From contig JAQUAF010000037.1 of assembly GCA_028687435.1 (NCBI GenBank), positions 1 through 55,884 of the forward strand: a stretch of DNA of 55,884 nucleotides, written 5' to 3'. Below, one piece after another: positions 1-9,207 of this stretch (positions are counted from its first letter, which is position 1; the number at the start of each line of letters is the position of its first letter). The translations under genes and the position numbers were made by a program. Under the pieces are notes generated by a model, which worked only from the letters and a program-made list of their open reading frames with translations, was not told where the DNA came from and searched no databases. Origin of the DNA: Verrucomicrobiia bacterium (lineage in GTDB: Bacteria > Verrucomicrobiota > Verrucomicrobiia > JABWAM01).

Positions 1-133
1 AATCCAAAGGGAAAATAAAACCGCCCCTGAGATGTTCGGCAAGCCAGCGTAGCCCTAAATCTAAAATTTCCTGACCCTCTAGGCTAAAACCCACCCAAAA
101 AACCCGACGGAACTGCCATGCGCCCTCCGCCAT
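1..133 (-). CDS. Possible 5' end of a divergent gene, partial, unknown product
   Basis: A minus-strand frame stays open from the left edge of the window. From the ATG at 133 it would give 44 residues, including the stretch WQFRRVFWVGFSLEG, and then run out of the window. The frame also remains open upstream of 133, past 265 and into mtnP, and that part has coding-like third positions but no ATG, GTG or TTG start, so the true start is unclear. All three plus-strand frames here hit stops early. No family is recognised. Low confidence; the sequence to the left would settle it. Confidence 0.3.
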   Translation of the reverse strand, partial: MAEGAWQFRRVFWVGFSLEGQEILDLGLRWLAEHLRGGFIFPLD

Positions 134-277
134 GCGCCCGCCACTTTTCTGTTGGAGTTGCAGGGCGCCTTTGGGTATGAAAGGGGCTTTGAGCGCCGGT
201 AAAACGATGTCCGCGAGGTCGTCCGGGAGGGCGTCCGGAAAGCGGCTGTTGGAGGCCCGGCATGAAAAGGAAAATTT

Positions 278-1159
278 ATGATTGGAGTGATTGGCGGTTC
301 CGGACTTTACGAGATGGAGGGATTGGAGAACAAACGCTGGCAAAAAGTGTCCACCCCCTTTGGCGATCCCTCGGATGAATTTCTTCTGGGCTGTCTGGCG
401 GGGCGCGATGTGGCGTTTCTGCCGCGACATGCCCGGGGACATCGGATTTTGCCTTCGGAACTGAATCACCGGGCCAATATCTGGGCGTTCAAATCCCTGG
501 GCGCCACCCATTTGCTCAGCGTCAGCGCCGTGGGCAGTTTGCAGGAGAAATACCGTCCTCTCGACATTGTGCTGCCTGACCAGTTCATTGACCGGACCAA
601 GCAATCCCTGGCCCACACTTTTTTTGGCAATGGGATTGTGGCGCATGCGGGATTTTCCGATCCGATTTGCAAGGAACTTCAGCAATTGGTTGGCGGCGAA
701 GCGGCGAAGGTTCTGGCCGCGGCCGGTTCAAAGGGAGGCGCCGCGCCCCGGGTGCATATGAATGGCGTTTATGTGAACATGGAGGGTCCGGCTTTTTCGA
801 CCCGCGCCGAGTCCAACCTGTACCGCCAGTGGGGCGCGGATGTGATTGGAATGACCAATCTGGGCGAGGCCAAGCTGGCCCGCGAAGCCGAAATCGCCTA
901 CGCCAGCATGTCCATGATCACCGACTATGATTGTTGGAAGACCGGCGAGGAGGTGGTGGCGCTGGAGATGATCATCAAACGCCTGACCCAGAACGCCGCG
1001 AACGCCAAGGCGATATTGAAACAGGTGATTCCCTTGATACCGGCGGACAAAAAATGCTCCTGCCACGGCGCGATCCAGTTTGCCATCGCCACGGACAAGA
1101 AACTGTGGCCGCCGGCGACAGTGGAGAAGTTGCGGCCCATCCTGGCCCGGCTGTTGTGA
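278..1159 (+). CDS. mtnP: S-methyl-5'-thioadenosine phosphorylase
   Basis: Cytosolic phosphorolysis of 5'-methylthioadenosine to adenine and 5-methylthioribose 1-phosphate (methionine salvage). The 293 aa match the family length. Visible motifs are the N-terminal phosphate-binding GGSGLY (6-11), PRHARGH (49-55), NMEGPAFSTRAES (167-179) and GMTN (191-194). The DYD pair at 216-218 is the adenine-recognising form; 6-oxopurine phosphorylases have Asn there, so MTAP is preferred over PNP. The start has AAGG seven bases upstream. The next gene starts 13 bases after the stop, so the two may be co-transcribed, although a functional link to the cyclase is not obvious. Confidence 0.93.
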   Translation: MIGVIGGSGLYEMEGLENKRWQKVSTPFGDPSDEFLLGCLAGRDVAFLPRHARGHRILPSELNHRANIWAFKSLGATHLLSVSAVGSLQEKYRPLDIVLPDQFIDRTKQSLAHTFFGNGIVAHAGFSDPICKELQQLVGGEAAKVLAAAGSKGGAAPRVHMNGVYVNMEGPAFSTRAESNLYRQWGADVIGMTNLGEAKLAREAEIAYASMSMITDYDCWKTGEEVVALEMIIKRLTQNAANAKAILKQVIPLIPADKKCSCHGAIQFAIATDKKLWPPATVEKLRPILARLL

Positions 1160-1172
1160 GCGGAATGAAGCC

Positions 1173-3053
1173 ATGAAATTGCGCCTGCCCATGGGCCGTT
1201 TTGTCCGCTGGTCGCCCCTGGTGTTGACCGGGGTATGGATGATTCTGACCATTGCTGTCTGTACCTGGCAACCTCTCTTGATGGAACGGCTTGAATACAA
1301 GAGCTGCGATCAACGTTTCCATTGGCGCGGGGAGTTGCCGCCGGATGATCGGATTGTTCTCATGAGCATTGGCGAAGAATCCATCATGGATGAGATTGAT
1401 GAAAAGGAATTAAGGGAACACCCTAATTTCAAATGGTTGCGCAAGTTCCCTTATCCCCGGCAGGCCCATGCCTTTGCCATTGACCGATTGTTGAAAGCCG
1501 GCGCCAGGGTGGTGGCGTTGGATTTGCTTTTTACAGCAAAAGGAGAAGATTTTGCCGATGACGCCGCATTGCGTGAACAACTGCAAAAACATTCCGGCCA
1601 ACTGGTGATCGGAAGCAATTTTGATTACGTCAACGTTGGGATCAATGGGATTGATTTTTCGAATCCAAACGTCATGACACCGAACGAATCGGTCATGCCT
1701 AGGAAAACGCCAAATTATCGGGATGTTATCGGTTTTGTGAATTATTTCCCGGACTTTGATGGAGTGATTAGATGTTTTCAAACAGGAACAGAGCCAAAAC
1801 TTCGGGTGGAAACCCCCAATTCATTCGATGTTTTGGTGGCAAGAAAGTTATTCCCGGAAAAGTTTACGGGCAAACCAGAGGTTAGAACCATTGTTTTTGC
1901 GGGGCGTGAAGGAACCTATAAGGCCATTCCTTATTTTAAAATTTTCAGCGACAAGCATTGGGAGCGTCCACCTCTCAATAAAGGGGAAATATTCAAAAAT
2001 AAAGTGGTTTTGATCGGGCCATGGGGCGACTACATGCATGACCGGCATTTGACACCTTTTGATTTGATGAATGGAGTGGAGATTCATGCCAATGCGATTG
2101 CCACATTGTTGAATAACCGCAATTTGAGAGCCATGGATCGTGGGGAAAGCGTGGTTTTGTTGTTGGTTGTGAGCGTGATTCTGGCCTTTGGATTGTGGAA
2201 GGCCAAAACCCCTTTCGCAAAATTGCTTTTTGGCGCAGGGATGGCAGTGGGATACTTGTTGTTGGCACAACTGGCCTTTGTGCGATTCGATCGTTTTTTG
2301 CTTTTGGTTCCGACAGAAATAATCCTTTTGGGATCGGTTGTATCCGTGGTTTCTCTTCAGGCCATTTTTGAGCGTCTTGAGAAGCAGCGCGCCCGCGGGT
2401 TCCTGTGCCGTTATGTGTCCAAGAACATTGCCGAGCAGATCCTGGGCAGCGAGGAGAATGTGGACACGGTCTTCATTCCCACCCGGCGTTTTGTGACCAT
2501 TCTGATGTCGGACGTGCGGGATTTCACGACCATGACGGAGGGAAGCGAGCCAGGGCCTTTTGTGCAGCAGCTTAACGAGTACCTGACGGCCATGACGGAA
2601 TGCGTTTTCGATCATGATGGCACGTTGGACAAGTTTGTCGGCGACGCGGTGATGGCGGTTTTTGGAAGCCCCACTTCGCGAGGCAAAGAGGAGGATGCCC
2701 TGCGGGCGGTGAAAACAGCCTTGGCCATGCGGGCGCGGCTCGCTGCCTTGAATGAACAGTGGGCAAAGGATGGACGCCGTCCCTTCCGGTTTGGCATTGG
2801 CATCAACGCCGGAGAGGTGATGGCGGGCGATATTGGGTCGAGCCAGAAGGCCGAGTATGGGGTGATTGGCGATCCGGTCAACGTGGCGGCCCGGGTCGAG
2901 AGCCTGACCAAAGAGCAAAAAACGGACATCCTGATCGCGGATTCGGTTTATGAGTTGGTCAGGAATCATGTGCAAGTCGAGCCGCGCGGCGACATGAAGG
3001 TCAAGGGCCGCGCGCAGCCCGTGCGAATTTACGCCCTGCAAACGCTGAGATGA
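1173..3053 (+). CDS. CHASE2-domain class III adenylate cyclase
   Basis: A membrane-bound receptor cyclase of 626 aa, predicted to make cAMP in response to an extracytoplasmic signal. TM1 is about 15-33, followed by a periplasmic CHASE2 domain (about 45-320), three more TM helices (326-342, 349-370, 375-396) and a cyclase domain (440-620). Metal ligands are D447 (SDVRDFT) and D491 (GDAVMAVFG). K487 and D567 form the Lys/Asp adenine-selecting pair. N570 and R574 (VNVAAR) are the transition-state residues. The intact catalytic set argues for activity as an adenylate rather than guanylate cyclase. I chose the ATG at 1173 because upstream codons in this frame overlap mtnP. The ligand is unknown. 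Confidence 0.9.
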   Translation: MKLRLPMGRFVRWSPLVLTGVWMILTIAVCTWQPLLMERLEYKSCDQRFHWRGELPPDDRIVLMSIGEESIMDEIDEKELREHPNFKWLRKFPYPRQAHAFAIDRLLKAGARVVALDLLFTAKGEDFADDAALREQLQKHSGQLVIGSNFDYVNVGINGIDFSNPNVMTPNESVMPRKTPNYRDVIGFVNYFPDFDGVIRCFQTGTEPKLRVETPNSFDVLVARKLFPEKFTGKPEVRTIVFAGREGTYKAIPYFKIFSDKHWERPPLNKGEIFKNKVVLIGPWGDYMHDRHLTPFDLMNGVEIHANAIATLLNNRNLRAMDRGESVVLLLVVSVILAFGLWKAKTPFAKLLFGAGMAVGYLLLAQLAFVRFDRFLLLVPTEIILLGSVVSVVSLQAIFERLEKQRARGFLCRYVSKNIAEQILGSEENVDTVFIPTRRFVTILMSDVRDFTTMTEGSEPGPFVQQLNEYLTAMTECVFDHDGTLDKFVGDAVMAVFGSPTSRGKEEDALRAVKTALAMRARLAALNEQWAKDGRRPFRFGIGINAGEVMAGDIGSSQKAEYGVIGDPVNVAARVESLTKEQKTDILIADSVYELVRNHVQVEPRGDMKVKGRAQPVRIYALQTLR

Positions 3054-3065
3054 AAAGGTGATGGA

Positions 3066-3226
3066 TTTTTGACAGTTTGCAGTTGAATCCTGCGCAAAAT
3101 GCGCAAAGGTTTAACATTTATTCATGCCAACTTTGTTGTCATTGCGAGAAGTCACGGCATGGTGGACGACGAAGCAATCCCCGCCGCGAGATTGCTTCTC
3201 CCGCCATGGCGGAATCGCAATGACGA
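3066..3226. repeat. Interspersed palindromic element, copy 1
   Basis: The outer inverted repeat is GTCATTGCGA (3139-3148) against TCGCAATGAC (3215-3224). The inner one is GAAGCAATC (3171-3179) against GATTGCTTC (3190-3198). The lead-in (CAGTTGAATCCTGCGC, then TATTCAT and CTTTGT) resembles the lead-in of the inverted repeat at 53673-53779, so both look like one dispersed element. It fills the gap before rnc and could fold as a cruciform or RNA hairpin. Confidence 0.7.
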
Positions 3227-3239
3227 TGGCGGAGCATGA

Positions 3240-3941
3240 ATGAATGCCGGAATTATCTCGATTATGGACTTGGAAAAATTGCAGACGATCATCGGTTACA
3301 CTTTTCGCGATCCAACCCTGTTGGAGCTGGCGCTGACCCATCCCTCCTGCGCGCATGAGCGTGTCCAGACGGGGCCCAACAATGAACGGCTCGAGTTTTT
3401 GGGGGATGCGGTGCTGGGATTGGCGGTGAGCCAGCATCTTTACCGTTTGCACCCGGACCTTCAGGAGGGGCATCTCACCAAGATGCGGGCGCATCTGGCC
3501 AGCCGGTCGGCCTTGCGTGTGCTGGCTGAACGCCTGGGGTTGGGCGGCTTTTTGCGGTTGGGAACGGCCGAGGAACACCAGGGGGGGCGCCGTCGCGCTT
3601 CCAATCTGTCCAATGCCTTGGAGGCGATGATCGGCGCCATTTTTTTGGATGGAGGTTTTTCTCCGGCCTGTGATTTTGTCGTCTGCCTGATCTCGCCCCA
3701 ACTGGAGGATTTGCTTCACAATCCCGAACCGGAGAATGCCAAGGGTTTGCTCCAGGAAAAAATGCATATGGCCGGCAAAATGGTGGTTTACCGTCTTGTC
3801 AGGGAAAGCGGTCCCGATCACCGGAAACAGTTTGATGCCGTGGTTGAGATCGACGGCCAGCCCATGGGCAATGGTTCCGGCCATACCAAGAAAGAGGCCG
3901 AGATGCGCGCCGCCGCCATGGCATTGGAGGAGTTGGACTGA
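3240..3941 (+). CDS. rnc: Ribonuclease III
   Basis: Double-strand-specific endoribonuclease for rRNA and mRNA processing. The 233 aa are standard for the family. The RNase III signature NERLEFLGDAVLG is at 48-60 with catalytic acidic residues E52 and D56; a second acidic cluster lies around E128 and FLDGG (136-140). The C-terminal dsRNA-binding domain spans about 166-233 and ends in the usual KKEAEMRAAAMALEEL helix. GGAG sits six bases before the ATG at 3240, favouring it over the internal ATG at 3264, which has no ribosome binding site. It is flanked by a palindromic element upstream and a strong hairpin at its stop codon, so it is probably monocistronic. Confidence 0.95.
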   Translation: MNAGIISIMDLEKLQTIIGYTFRDPTLLELALTHPSCAHERVQTGPNNERLEFLGDAVLGLAVSQHLYRLHPDLQEGHLTKMRAHLASRSALRVLAERLGLGGFLRLGTAEEHQGGRRRASNLSNALEAMIGAIFLDGGFSPACDFVVCLISPQLEDLLHNPEPENAKGLLQEKMHMAGKMVVYRLVRESGPDHRKQFDAVVEIDGQPMGNGSGHTKKEAEMRAAAMALEELD

Positions 3942-3959
3942 AGCGGCCCGCGCCGCTTC
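3940..3959 (+). terminator. Strong hairpin at the end of rnc
   Basis: Perfect 8-bp stem GAAGCGGC / GCCGCTTC with a 4-base loop, overlapping the rnc stop codon. No T-tract follows, so it is a stem-only or mRNA-stabilising 3' end rather than a textbook intrinsic terminator. Confidence 0.5.
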
Positions 3960-4040
3960 CATCAGAACGGAATGGTCCCAGATTGGGCAAATGTTAGCGG
4001 CGTTGGGCAGGACGCCCTCGTTCCCAGGAAAGGATCTCAA

Positions 4041-4200
4041 TTAGGTTGACGCGTATGCGCTGAGGCGGGACGAAGGAGGGGTGCGTCGTGCATTGAGCAC
4101 TTGTCTCGCCAGCTTGTGACGCCGAAGCTTTGGCGAAGGCGCAAGCTCGCAGAGCGAAGGCGGATCGAGCGTCAAGCCGCCGTGCCTTGGGCCCGGCTTA
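4041..4200. repeat. Degraded copy of the composite repeat, next to hisG
   Basis: Contains GTTGACGCGTATGCGC (also present, inverted, near 44765-44785), GCGTCGTGCATTGAGCA and GATCGAGCGTCAAGCCGCC ending in GGCTTAATT. The last parts match the tails of the composite repeats at 35670, 41870 and 44980. The terminal TTA is the stop codon of hisG on the minus strand. There is no gene between rnc and hisG. Confidence 0.55.
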
Positions 4201-5082
4201 ATTGATCACCTTGTTGAGGGGATACTCGATGATGCCCTCGGCGCCGGCCTGCTTGAGGGCGGGGATGATTTCGCGCACGATTTTCTCGTCCACAATGGTT
4301 TCGATGGCCACCCAGCCGCCGAGGCTGAGGGGCGAAATGGTGGGATTGCGCAGGGCGGGGAGGGCTTTGATGATCTGTTTGAGATTCTTTTTTGGGGCAT
4401 TCATTTTGAGCCCCACCTTTTCCTCGGCCCGCAACGCGCCTTGCATGAGCATGGCGATGGTTTCGATCTTTCGCCGTTTCCAGGGATTTTTCCACGCCTG
4501 TTTGTTGGCGACAAGGCGGGTGGTGGACTCCAGGATTGTTTCCAGAATCCGCAGATTGTTCGCGCGCAGGGAGGAACCGGTCTCGGTCAGCTCGCAAATG
4601 GCATCCACCAGTTCGGGCGCCTTGACTTCTGTGGCGCCCCACGAAAATTCCACATCCGCTTTCACCTTGTGACGTTCCAGGTATTTGCGGGTCAGGTTGA
4701 CGGCTTCGGTGGCGATGCGTTTGCCTTGGAGATCCTTGACGGTGCGGATGGGGGAATCGTTGGGAACCGCGAGAACCCATCGCACAGGGCGGAGTCCCTG
4801 CTTGGCGTAAACAAGACTGGCAACCTCGACGACATCGGAGCCGTTTTCCAGGATCCAATCGTAACCGGTGAGGCCGGCATCAAGGGCGCCGTGTTCCACA
4901 TAGCGGCTGATCTCCTGGGCGCGAATGAGACGGGCATCGATTTCCGGATCGTCCACGCTGGGCATATAGGAACGGCTGCCCACCTTGATGTGCCAGCCTG
5001 CGCGGGCCATCATTTCAAAGGTGGATTCTTGAAGGCTGCCCTTGGGCAGCGCGAAACGCAGGGTTTGTCGTGGTGTGCTCAT
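4198..5082 (-). CDS. hisG: ATP phosphoribosyltransferase, long form
   Basis: First step of histidine synthesis: ATP plus PRPP gives phosphoribosyl-ATP. The 294 aa fit the long (HisGL) form, in which a C-terminal ACT-like regulatory domain (about 215-294) gives allosteric histidine inhibition without HisZ. The periplasmic-binding-like catalytic domain opens with [11 protein letters not shown] (9-19), and the PRPP-binding segment is around [18 protein letters not shown] (155-172). The start is the ATG at 5082, with GGAGA upstream; an upstream in-frame TTG is less likely. No other his gene is in the window, so the pathway is dispersed. The 3' end abuts a repeat remnant that supplies the stop codon. 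Confidence 0.95.
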   Translation of the reverse strand: MSTPRQTLRFALPKGSLQESTFEMMARAGWHIKVGSRSYMPSVDDPEIDARLIRAQEISRYVEHGALDAGLTGYDWILENGSDVVEVASLVYAKQGLRPVRWVLAVPNDSPIRTVKDLQGKRIATEAVNLTRKYLERHKVKADVEFSWGATEVKAPELVDAICELTETGSSLRANNLRILETILESTTRLVANKQAWKNPWKRRKIETIAMLMQGALRAEEKVGLKMNAPKKNLKQIIKALPALRNPTISPLSLGGWVAIETIVDEKIVREIIPALKQAGAEGIIEYPLNKVIN

Positions 5083-5207
5083 GGTTCTCTCCAAAATGAG
5101 CGCCCATCAACACCCATGCGGTGGCCGGTGTCAAGAGCGAAGCATTGCTTCCCGCGTTAAAATTCAAAATTGCATGGGAATCGGGGGAATGGCATGAATG
5201 GCGGACA

Positions 5208-6788
5208 ATGACGAATCAAAATGGCGGCGGGTTTTCAACGGCCGGGGGAGAAAAGCCCGTCTGGTTTGAAACGCTGTTTTGCCGGAATGAGCGGACGGTC
5301 ATCCATTTGCTTTGTCTGTTTGTTGCCGTCCGGCTGTTTGTCTTTTGCGCGGGGTTCCCGCTTTTTTCAAGCGTTGATGAGCAGGCTCATTTTGACACAG
5401 TTTACAAATATGCCCGGGGTTACCTTCCCCGCAAGGGTGTTGACCTCTATGATCCCGGCGCCGCCGTTTTGATCGCCCTGCACGACACCCCGGAGATTTT
5501 TGGCGATGAGAGGGAATGTCCTGACGGAAAGGTTCCGCCCCCCATGTGGCGATGGCCGCCCTCAAAAGTTGAGACGGTCGGACAAACCATCATCTTGTGG
5601 CAAAAATGCCTGAATCATGAATCGGCCTCGCCCCCCTTGTATTACGGGTTGGCCGGCGCATGGCTGGATCTGGGGCGTTTGAGCGGGCAGAGCGGCGGAA
5701 GCCTGGTTTACTGGGTCCGCTTTTTCAACATGGGTGTGATGGTTTTTTTGACCTGGTATGCGCATGTTTTTGTGAGGCGTCACTATCCGGATCGCGTGTT
5801 TTTGCGGTTTGGCGTTCCGTGTCTCATCGCTTTTTTTCCCCAGGACATTTTTTATTCCATGAACGCCGACATTCTTTCCGCACCGTTGTTTGCCGCGGCC
5901 CTGGACAGGTTGATCAGGGTTTTTTCGCCTGAATGCCGGAAATCCGACGTGTTTGCCGCCGGGGTTTTTTGCGCCATGGCGCTTCTGACCAAGCTGACCA
6001 ATATCGTCATGCTGCCCGTCATTTTGCTGGCTGGAACAATGGCCGCGCGCACGCCGGAAAGCCGGCGGTTGTCTGTTCATCGCTGCCTGGCGGTTTTCGG
6101 AATGGCGTTTTTGATCTTTGGGGTCTGGCTGGGATGGAATGAGGCGATGCTGGGCGACTGGTGGGCAACCCGGGACAAGATGCGCATGGTTGGAGTGATT
6201 GAACGGCCGGTGACGGATTGGTGGAGGGCGCCTGTTTTGCAACCCCATTATTTTGTGGCGTTCATCTGGGAGACCTTGATTTCCTTTTGGCGCGGTTCCT
6301 TTGTCTGGTTCGGAAAAACCATCGCCTCGCCTTCCATGGATGTGTTTTATGCGATTTCCACTCTCTTGTTGGTTCCCATCGGTTTCCGGGAGATTTGTTT
6401 CCGCCGGAAAGGGGAGGGAACGGCGATGGATCGCCAGGCCGGGAGGATGACTGGATGGCTCCTGGCGGGGGTGCTGGTTCTTTTCATGGGGTTGCTGATG
6501 CTGCTTTCGTTGCGGCTGGGATATCGCCAGGGATGCCGTGCCGCGCAGATTCATCCTCCTTTTACCGCAGATGGCCGTTTCATGCTTGGGGCGTTGATTC
6601 CCTTCGCGATATTTTATCTGGCGGGCCTGGAGGCGTTGACATGCCGGTGGTTTCGATGCGCCAGTCCGTACCTTCTCCTCTTTGTGATGGTGGCGGGAAT
6701 CACCTGTGGCGAGGTGTTGATTTCAGCGCATGTTTTTTCCAGCCCGTATAATTGGTTTCATCTCACAATGGATGCGCCCTTTCGCTGA
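5208..6788 (+). CDS. Polytopic membrane protein, GT-C / DUF2142-like (paralogue A)
   Basis: A 526-residue inner-membrane protein with about 11-12 hydrophobic helices. After the first helix (about 33-52) comes SVDEQAHFD (55-63), placed like the acidic loop motif of GT-C glycosyltransferases that use lipid-linked sugars; D57 and E58 are candidate catalytic residues. A C-terminal SSPYNWFHL motif is shared with the paralogue at 20888-22372. Other shared blocks are TVYKYARG, SPPLYY, YWVRF, FFPQDIFYSMN and LLTKLT. A role in sugar or polymer transfer at the membrane is inferred; donor and acceptor are unknown. The start at 5208 is the last ATG before the conserved region; GGCGGA lies upstream. Confidence 0.75.
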   Translation: MTNQNGGGFSTAGGEKPVWFETLFCRNERTVIHLLCLFVAVRLFVFCAGFPLFSSVDEQAHFDTVYKYARGYLPRKGVDLYDPGAAVLIALHDTPEIFGDERECPDGKVPPPMWRWPPSKVETVGQTIILWQKCLNHESASPPLYYGLAGAWLDLGRLSGQSGGSLVYWVRFFNMGVMVFLTWYAHVFVRRHYPDRVFLRFGVPCLIAFFPQDIFYSMNADILSAPLFAAALDRLIRVFSPECRKSDVFAAGVFCAMALLTKLTNIVMLPVILLAGTMAARTPESRRLSVHRCLAVFGMAFLIFGVWLGWNEAMLGDWWATRDKMRMVGVIERPVTDWWRAPVLQPHYFVAFIWETLISFWRGSFVWFGKTIASPSMDVFYAISTLLLVPIGFREICFRRKGEGTAMDRQAGRMTGWLLAGVLVLFMGLLMLLSLRLGYRQGCRAAQIHPPFTADGRFMLGALIPFAIFYLAGLEALTCRWFRCASPYLLLFVMVAGITCGEVLISAHVFSSPYNWFHLTMDAPFR

Positions 6789-6915
6789 TGCAAGAGCCTT
6801 GCTTGAATAAACAGCTTTTCAAAATGGAAAAACTTGTGCAATAGTTGGGGCTTGTTTCGCGTCCGCCCGTTTTTTGGAGACAGCGATGGTGGGGTGAAAC
6901 GGAGCGGTTTTTACG

Positions 6916-8217
6916 ATGAAAATCCTGTTTGCCATGCCGTCTTTTTACAAAAAAGACGGCACTTTGTTTCGGAAAAAACAACGGCTGATCATTCCGATCA
7001 CCCTCCCGTATCTGGCGGCGTTGACGCCCCGGAACGGGGAGATCCGCCTTGTGGACGACCATGTCACGCCGATCGATACCAATGTCAATTGCAATTTGGT
7101 GGCGATGACGGTGTTGGGCGCGGGTGAGAGGCGGGCCATTGAGGTGGCCAAGGTGTTTCGGAAGAGGGGGATCAAGGTTGTGGCGGGCGGGTTTCATGCG
7201 AGTCTGGCGCCGGAGCGTTTGCAGGAGCATGTGGATAGCGTGGTGATTGGGGAGGCTGAAAACGTTTGGGAACAGGTTTTGATTGACGCGCAAAAGGGGC
7301 GGTTGCAGCCGCGTTACAAGGCGGATTCGCTTTGCAGCATGGATGGGCTGCCAATGCCGCGGTTTGATCTGCTTGATATGCGCCATTTCCGGTTCAGATA
7401 TTATCCGATCCAGACCACGCGCGGATGCCCCCATGGCTGCAAGTTTTGCGAGGTCAAGGCGGTCTATGGCGGCAAGTACCGTTTTCGTCCGGTCGCCGAG
7501 GTGCTTGACGAAATCAAACGGTTGCCCGGGAATAAAATCCATGTGGTGGATGACAATATCGGCGGTGACACGAGGCGGGCCAAGGAGTTGTTCAAGGGGA
7601 TGATTTCCCAGAAGATTCGCTGGAGCGGGCTGACCACCTTCAAGTCATTGCATGATGACGAGTATGTCCGGCTGGCGGCAAAATCCGGATGTTTCCATTT
7701 GAATCTGGGCATCGAGAGCGTGAATCCGCTGAGTTTGAAGGAGGCGAAAAAGAACCACAACCATGTGGACGAATACAAGGAATTGTTGGGGAAGCTTGAC
7801 CATTACAAGATTCCCTATTCCCTGAATTTCATCCTGGGGTTTGACGGGGACACGCCCGAGACCGTGGATCTGACCATTGATTTTTGCCGAAAGGTTCGTC
7901 CGCATGTGGCGTTTTTCAGCCTGTTGACGCCCCGTCCGGGGACCGAATTGATGGATGAAATGATTGCGCAGGGCCGGATCATCAATTTCAGCTTTGACCA
8001 GTATGATTGGGATGACGTGGTGTTTCGCCCCAAAAACATGCTGCCGGAGCAATTGAAGGAGGGCATCTGGCGGTGCTACGGGGATTTTTATTCCCTGCCG
8101 CGGATCATCCAGAGGTTTGCGGGATTGAAACGCACCCACCTTTACCGCGAATTTTTCCTGAATCTTTTCTACTGGGCGGCGGTCAGGAAGAGGTTCGATC
8201 CGGTGTCGTTTTTCTGA
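6916..8217 (+). CDS. Radical SAM protein with N-terminal B12-binding-like domain
   Basis: A 433-residue cytosolic protein. The N-terminal Rossmann-like domain (about 1-130) has the B12-binding-family layout, but the loop reads VDDHVTP, not DxHxxG, so corrinoid binding is doubtful. The radical SAM cluster motif is C171-x3-C175-x2-C178 in TTRGCPHGCKFCEV. The TIM-barrel core follows to about 370 and includes the GIES motif of the family. This is the BchE/HpnP/MiaB-like superfamily; the substrate cannot be told from sequence. It is 127 bases from the upstream GT-C-like gene, same strand, and faces a convergent neighbour 33 bases beyond its stop. Confidence 0.85.
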   Translation: MKILFAMPSFYKKDGTLFRKKQRLIIPITLPYLAALTPRNGEIRLVDDHVTPIDTNVNCNLVAMTVLGAGERRAIEVAKVFRKRGIKVVAGGFHASLAPERLQEHVDSVVIGEAENVWEQVLIDAQKGRLQPRYKADSLCSMDGLPMPRFDLLDMRHFRFRYYPIQTTRGCPHGCKFCEVKAVYGGKYRFRPVAEVLDEIKRLPGNKIHVVDDNIGGDTRRAKELFKGMISQKIRWSGLTTFKSLHDDEYVRLAAKSGCFHLNLGIESVNPLSLKEAKKNHNHVDEYKELLGKLDHYKIPYSLNFILGFDGDTPETVDLTIDFCRKVRPHVAFFSLLTPRPGTELMDEMIAQGRIINFSFDQYDWDDVVFRPKNMLPEQLKEGIWRCYGDFYSLPRIIQRFAGLKRTHLYREFFLNLFYWAAVRKRFDPVSFF

Positions 8218-8250
8218 GTCAGACGCAGAAGGGTTGGAAGGATGAGCGGA

Positions 8251-9207
8251 TTATCGTTCGCTTTCCTGGCGGCTTTGTTTTCCGCTGGGCACGCTTCCCT
8301 CGGTTTGCCGGCGGGGACGGAGATCCTTGGTTTTGCCTTTGACAGTCATGACCGCATTGGTTTGGATGCTGGTCATTTGGAAGCCGATGCTTTTAAACCA
8401 AACATTAGCAGAGCCCGTGTTGTTTGCAAGCGTGATGCGCCAGTAGCCTTTTGCATCTTTGCCGCTGTAGGCCGCTGTGATATCTTCTGCTGGAGAGTAA
8501 GTTCCGGTTGTGTTGGTGTCAGCCCACAGATCGGTATTGTTTGGGATATATTTTGCTGACATGGAACTTGCTTGAAAAGCAAAAAAGATATTTTGATTGT
8601 TGACATGATCGATTGGCGCAGCAAATCCAGTGATCTTATCGCCAATTGTCCATGGAACAAAAATGGATCCCAATTGTTTTTCCGAGTCATAGCTTATGCC
8701 GTCCGAACTTTTACTGAGTTTGAGGCTCAATGTTATGACGGTGTTGTCATTTGGACCAATGGCATTGATGCTATAAGGCCATTCCGCATAAAAATTCACA
8801 TAGGCAGTAACGGTTGATAGGGTAAAGCTGTCTCCGACATAAACGATGATGTTGGTTGAAGATCCATTTGGGATTTGAATTCCCTTGATGGCATCGCCAC
8901 CATTTGCATTTTGAGTATAAGCATAACTTTGTGAGTCAAAACTCACCTCCGTGCTGCTATCGACCTTGTTGGTATCCACGATCACCCAGTAGGTGGTCAT
9001 GGTTCGCGGATTGCCAGGGTTGGCTTCTTCTCCGCCAGGCTGTCCGGAGTAGGCGCGGTATTGCTTGGCCTCGATCCTGTTGACCATTGCCAGACCGATC
9101 AGGATGAGGGGGAGGCTGATCACCAGAAGCCGGGATAGGTGGGAGACAAACCGTTGGTTGGTTGGGTGGGTGTCTTGAGAATTGGATGGTTCAGGCATCT
9201 CGTTCAT
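8251..9207 (-). CDS. Secreted or anchored protein, weak P-domain-like C-terminus
   Basis: 318 aa. An N-terminal segment LLVISLPLILIGLAM (about 27-41) is an uncleaved or internal signal anchor; the rest is Thr/Ser/Asn-rich beta-type sequence. A segment near the C-terminus, GYWRITLANNTGSANVWFKSIGFQM, resembles the end of proprotein-convertase P domains or jelly-roll modules, but this is weak. The last 30 residues are very basic (Arg/Lys/Gln). AAAGGGAC precedes the ATG. Base composition is clearly more AT-rich than the neighbours, suggesting a different origin. No family is confidently recognised; possible surface protein. Confidence 0.6.
   Translation of the reverse strand: MNEMPEPSNSQDTHPTNQRFVSHLSRLLVISLPLILIGLAMVNRIEAKQYRAYSGQPGGEEANPGNPRTMTTYWVIVDTNKVDSSTEVSFDSQSYAYTQNANGGDAIKGIQIPNGSSTNIIVYVGDSFTLSTVTAYVNFYAEWPYSINAIGPNDNTVITLSLKLSKSSDGISYDSEKQLGSIFVPWTIGDKITGFAAPIDHVNNQNIFFAFQASSMSAKYIPNNTDLWADTNTTGTYSPAEDITAAYSGKDAKGYWRITLANNTGSANVWFKSIGFQMTSIQTNAVMTVKGKTKDLRPRRQTEGSVPSGKQSRQESER

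Noticed and set aside
278..1159. mtnP as a purine nucleoside phosphorylase or as the MqnB step of the futalosine route
   Set aside because: The DYD pair favours adenine, and MqnB/MTAN belongs to a different subfamily; distance to mqnE is 12.8 kb.
1080..1172. Extension of the cyclase into mtnP
   Set aside because: Arg-rich, non-family sequence; ATG at 1173 precedes TM1 directly.
1848..3041. 397-codon antisense frame over the cyclase
   Set aside because: Shadow of a well supported class III cyclase domain with complete catalytic residues.
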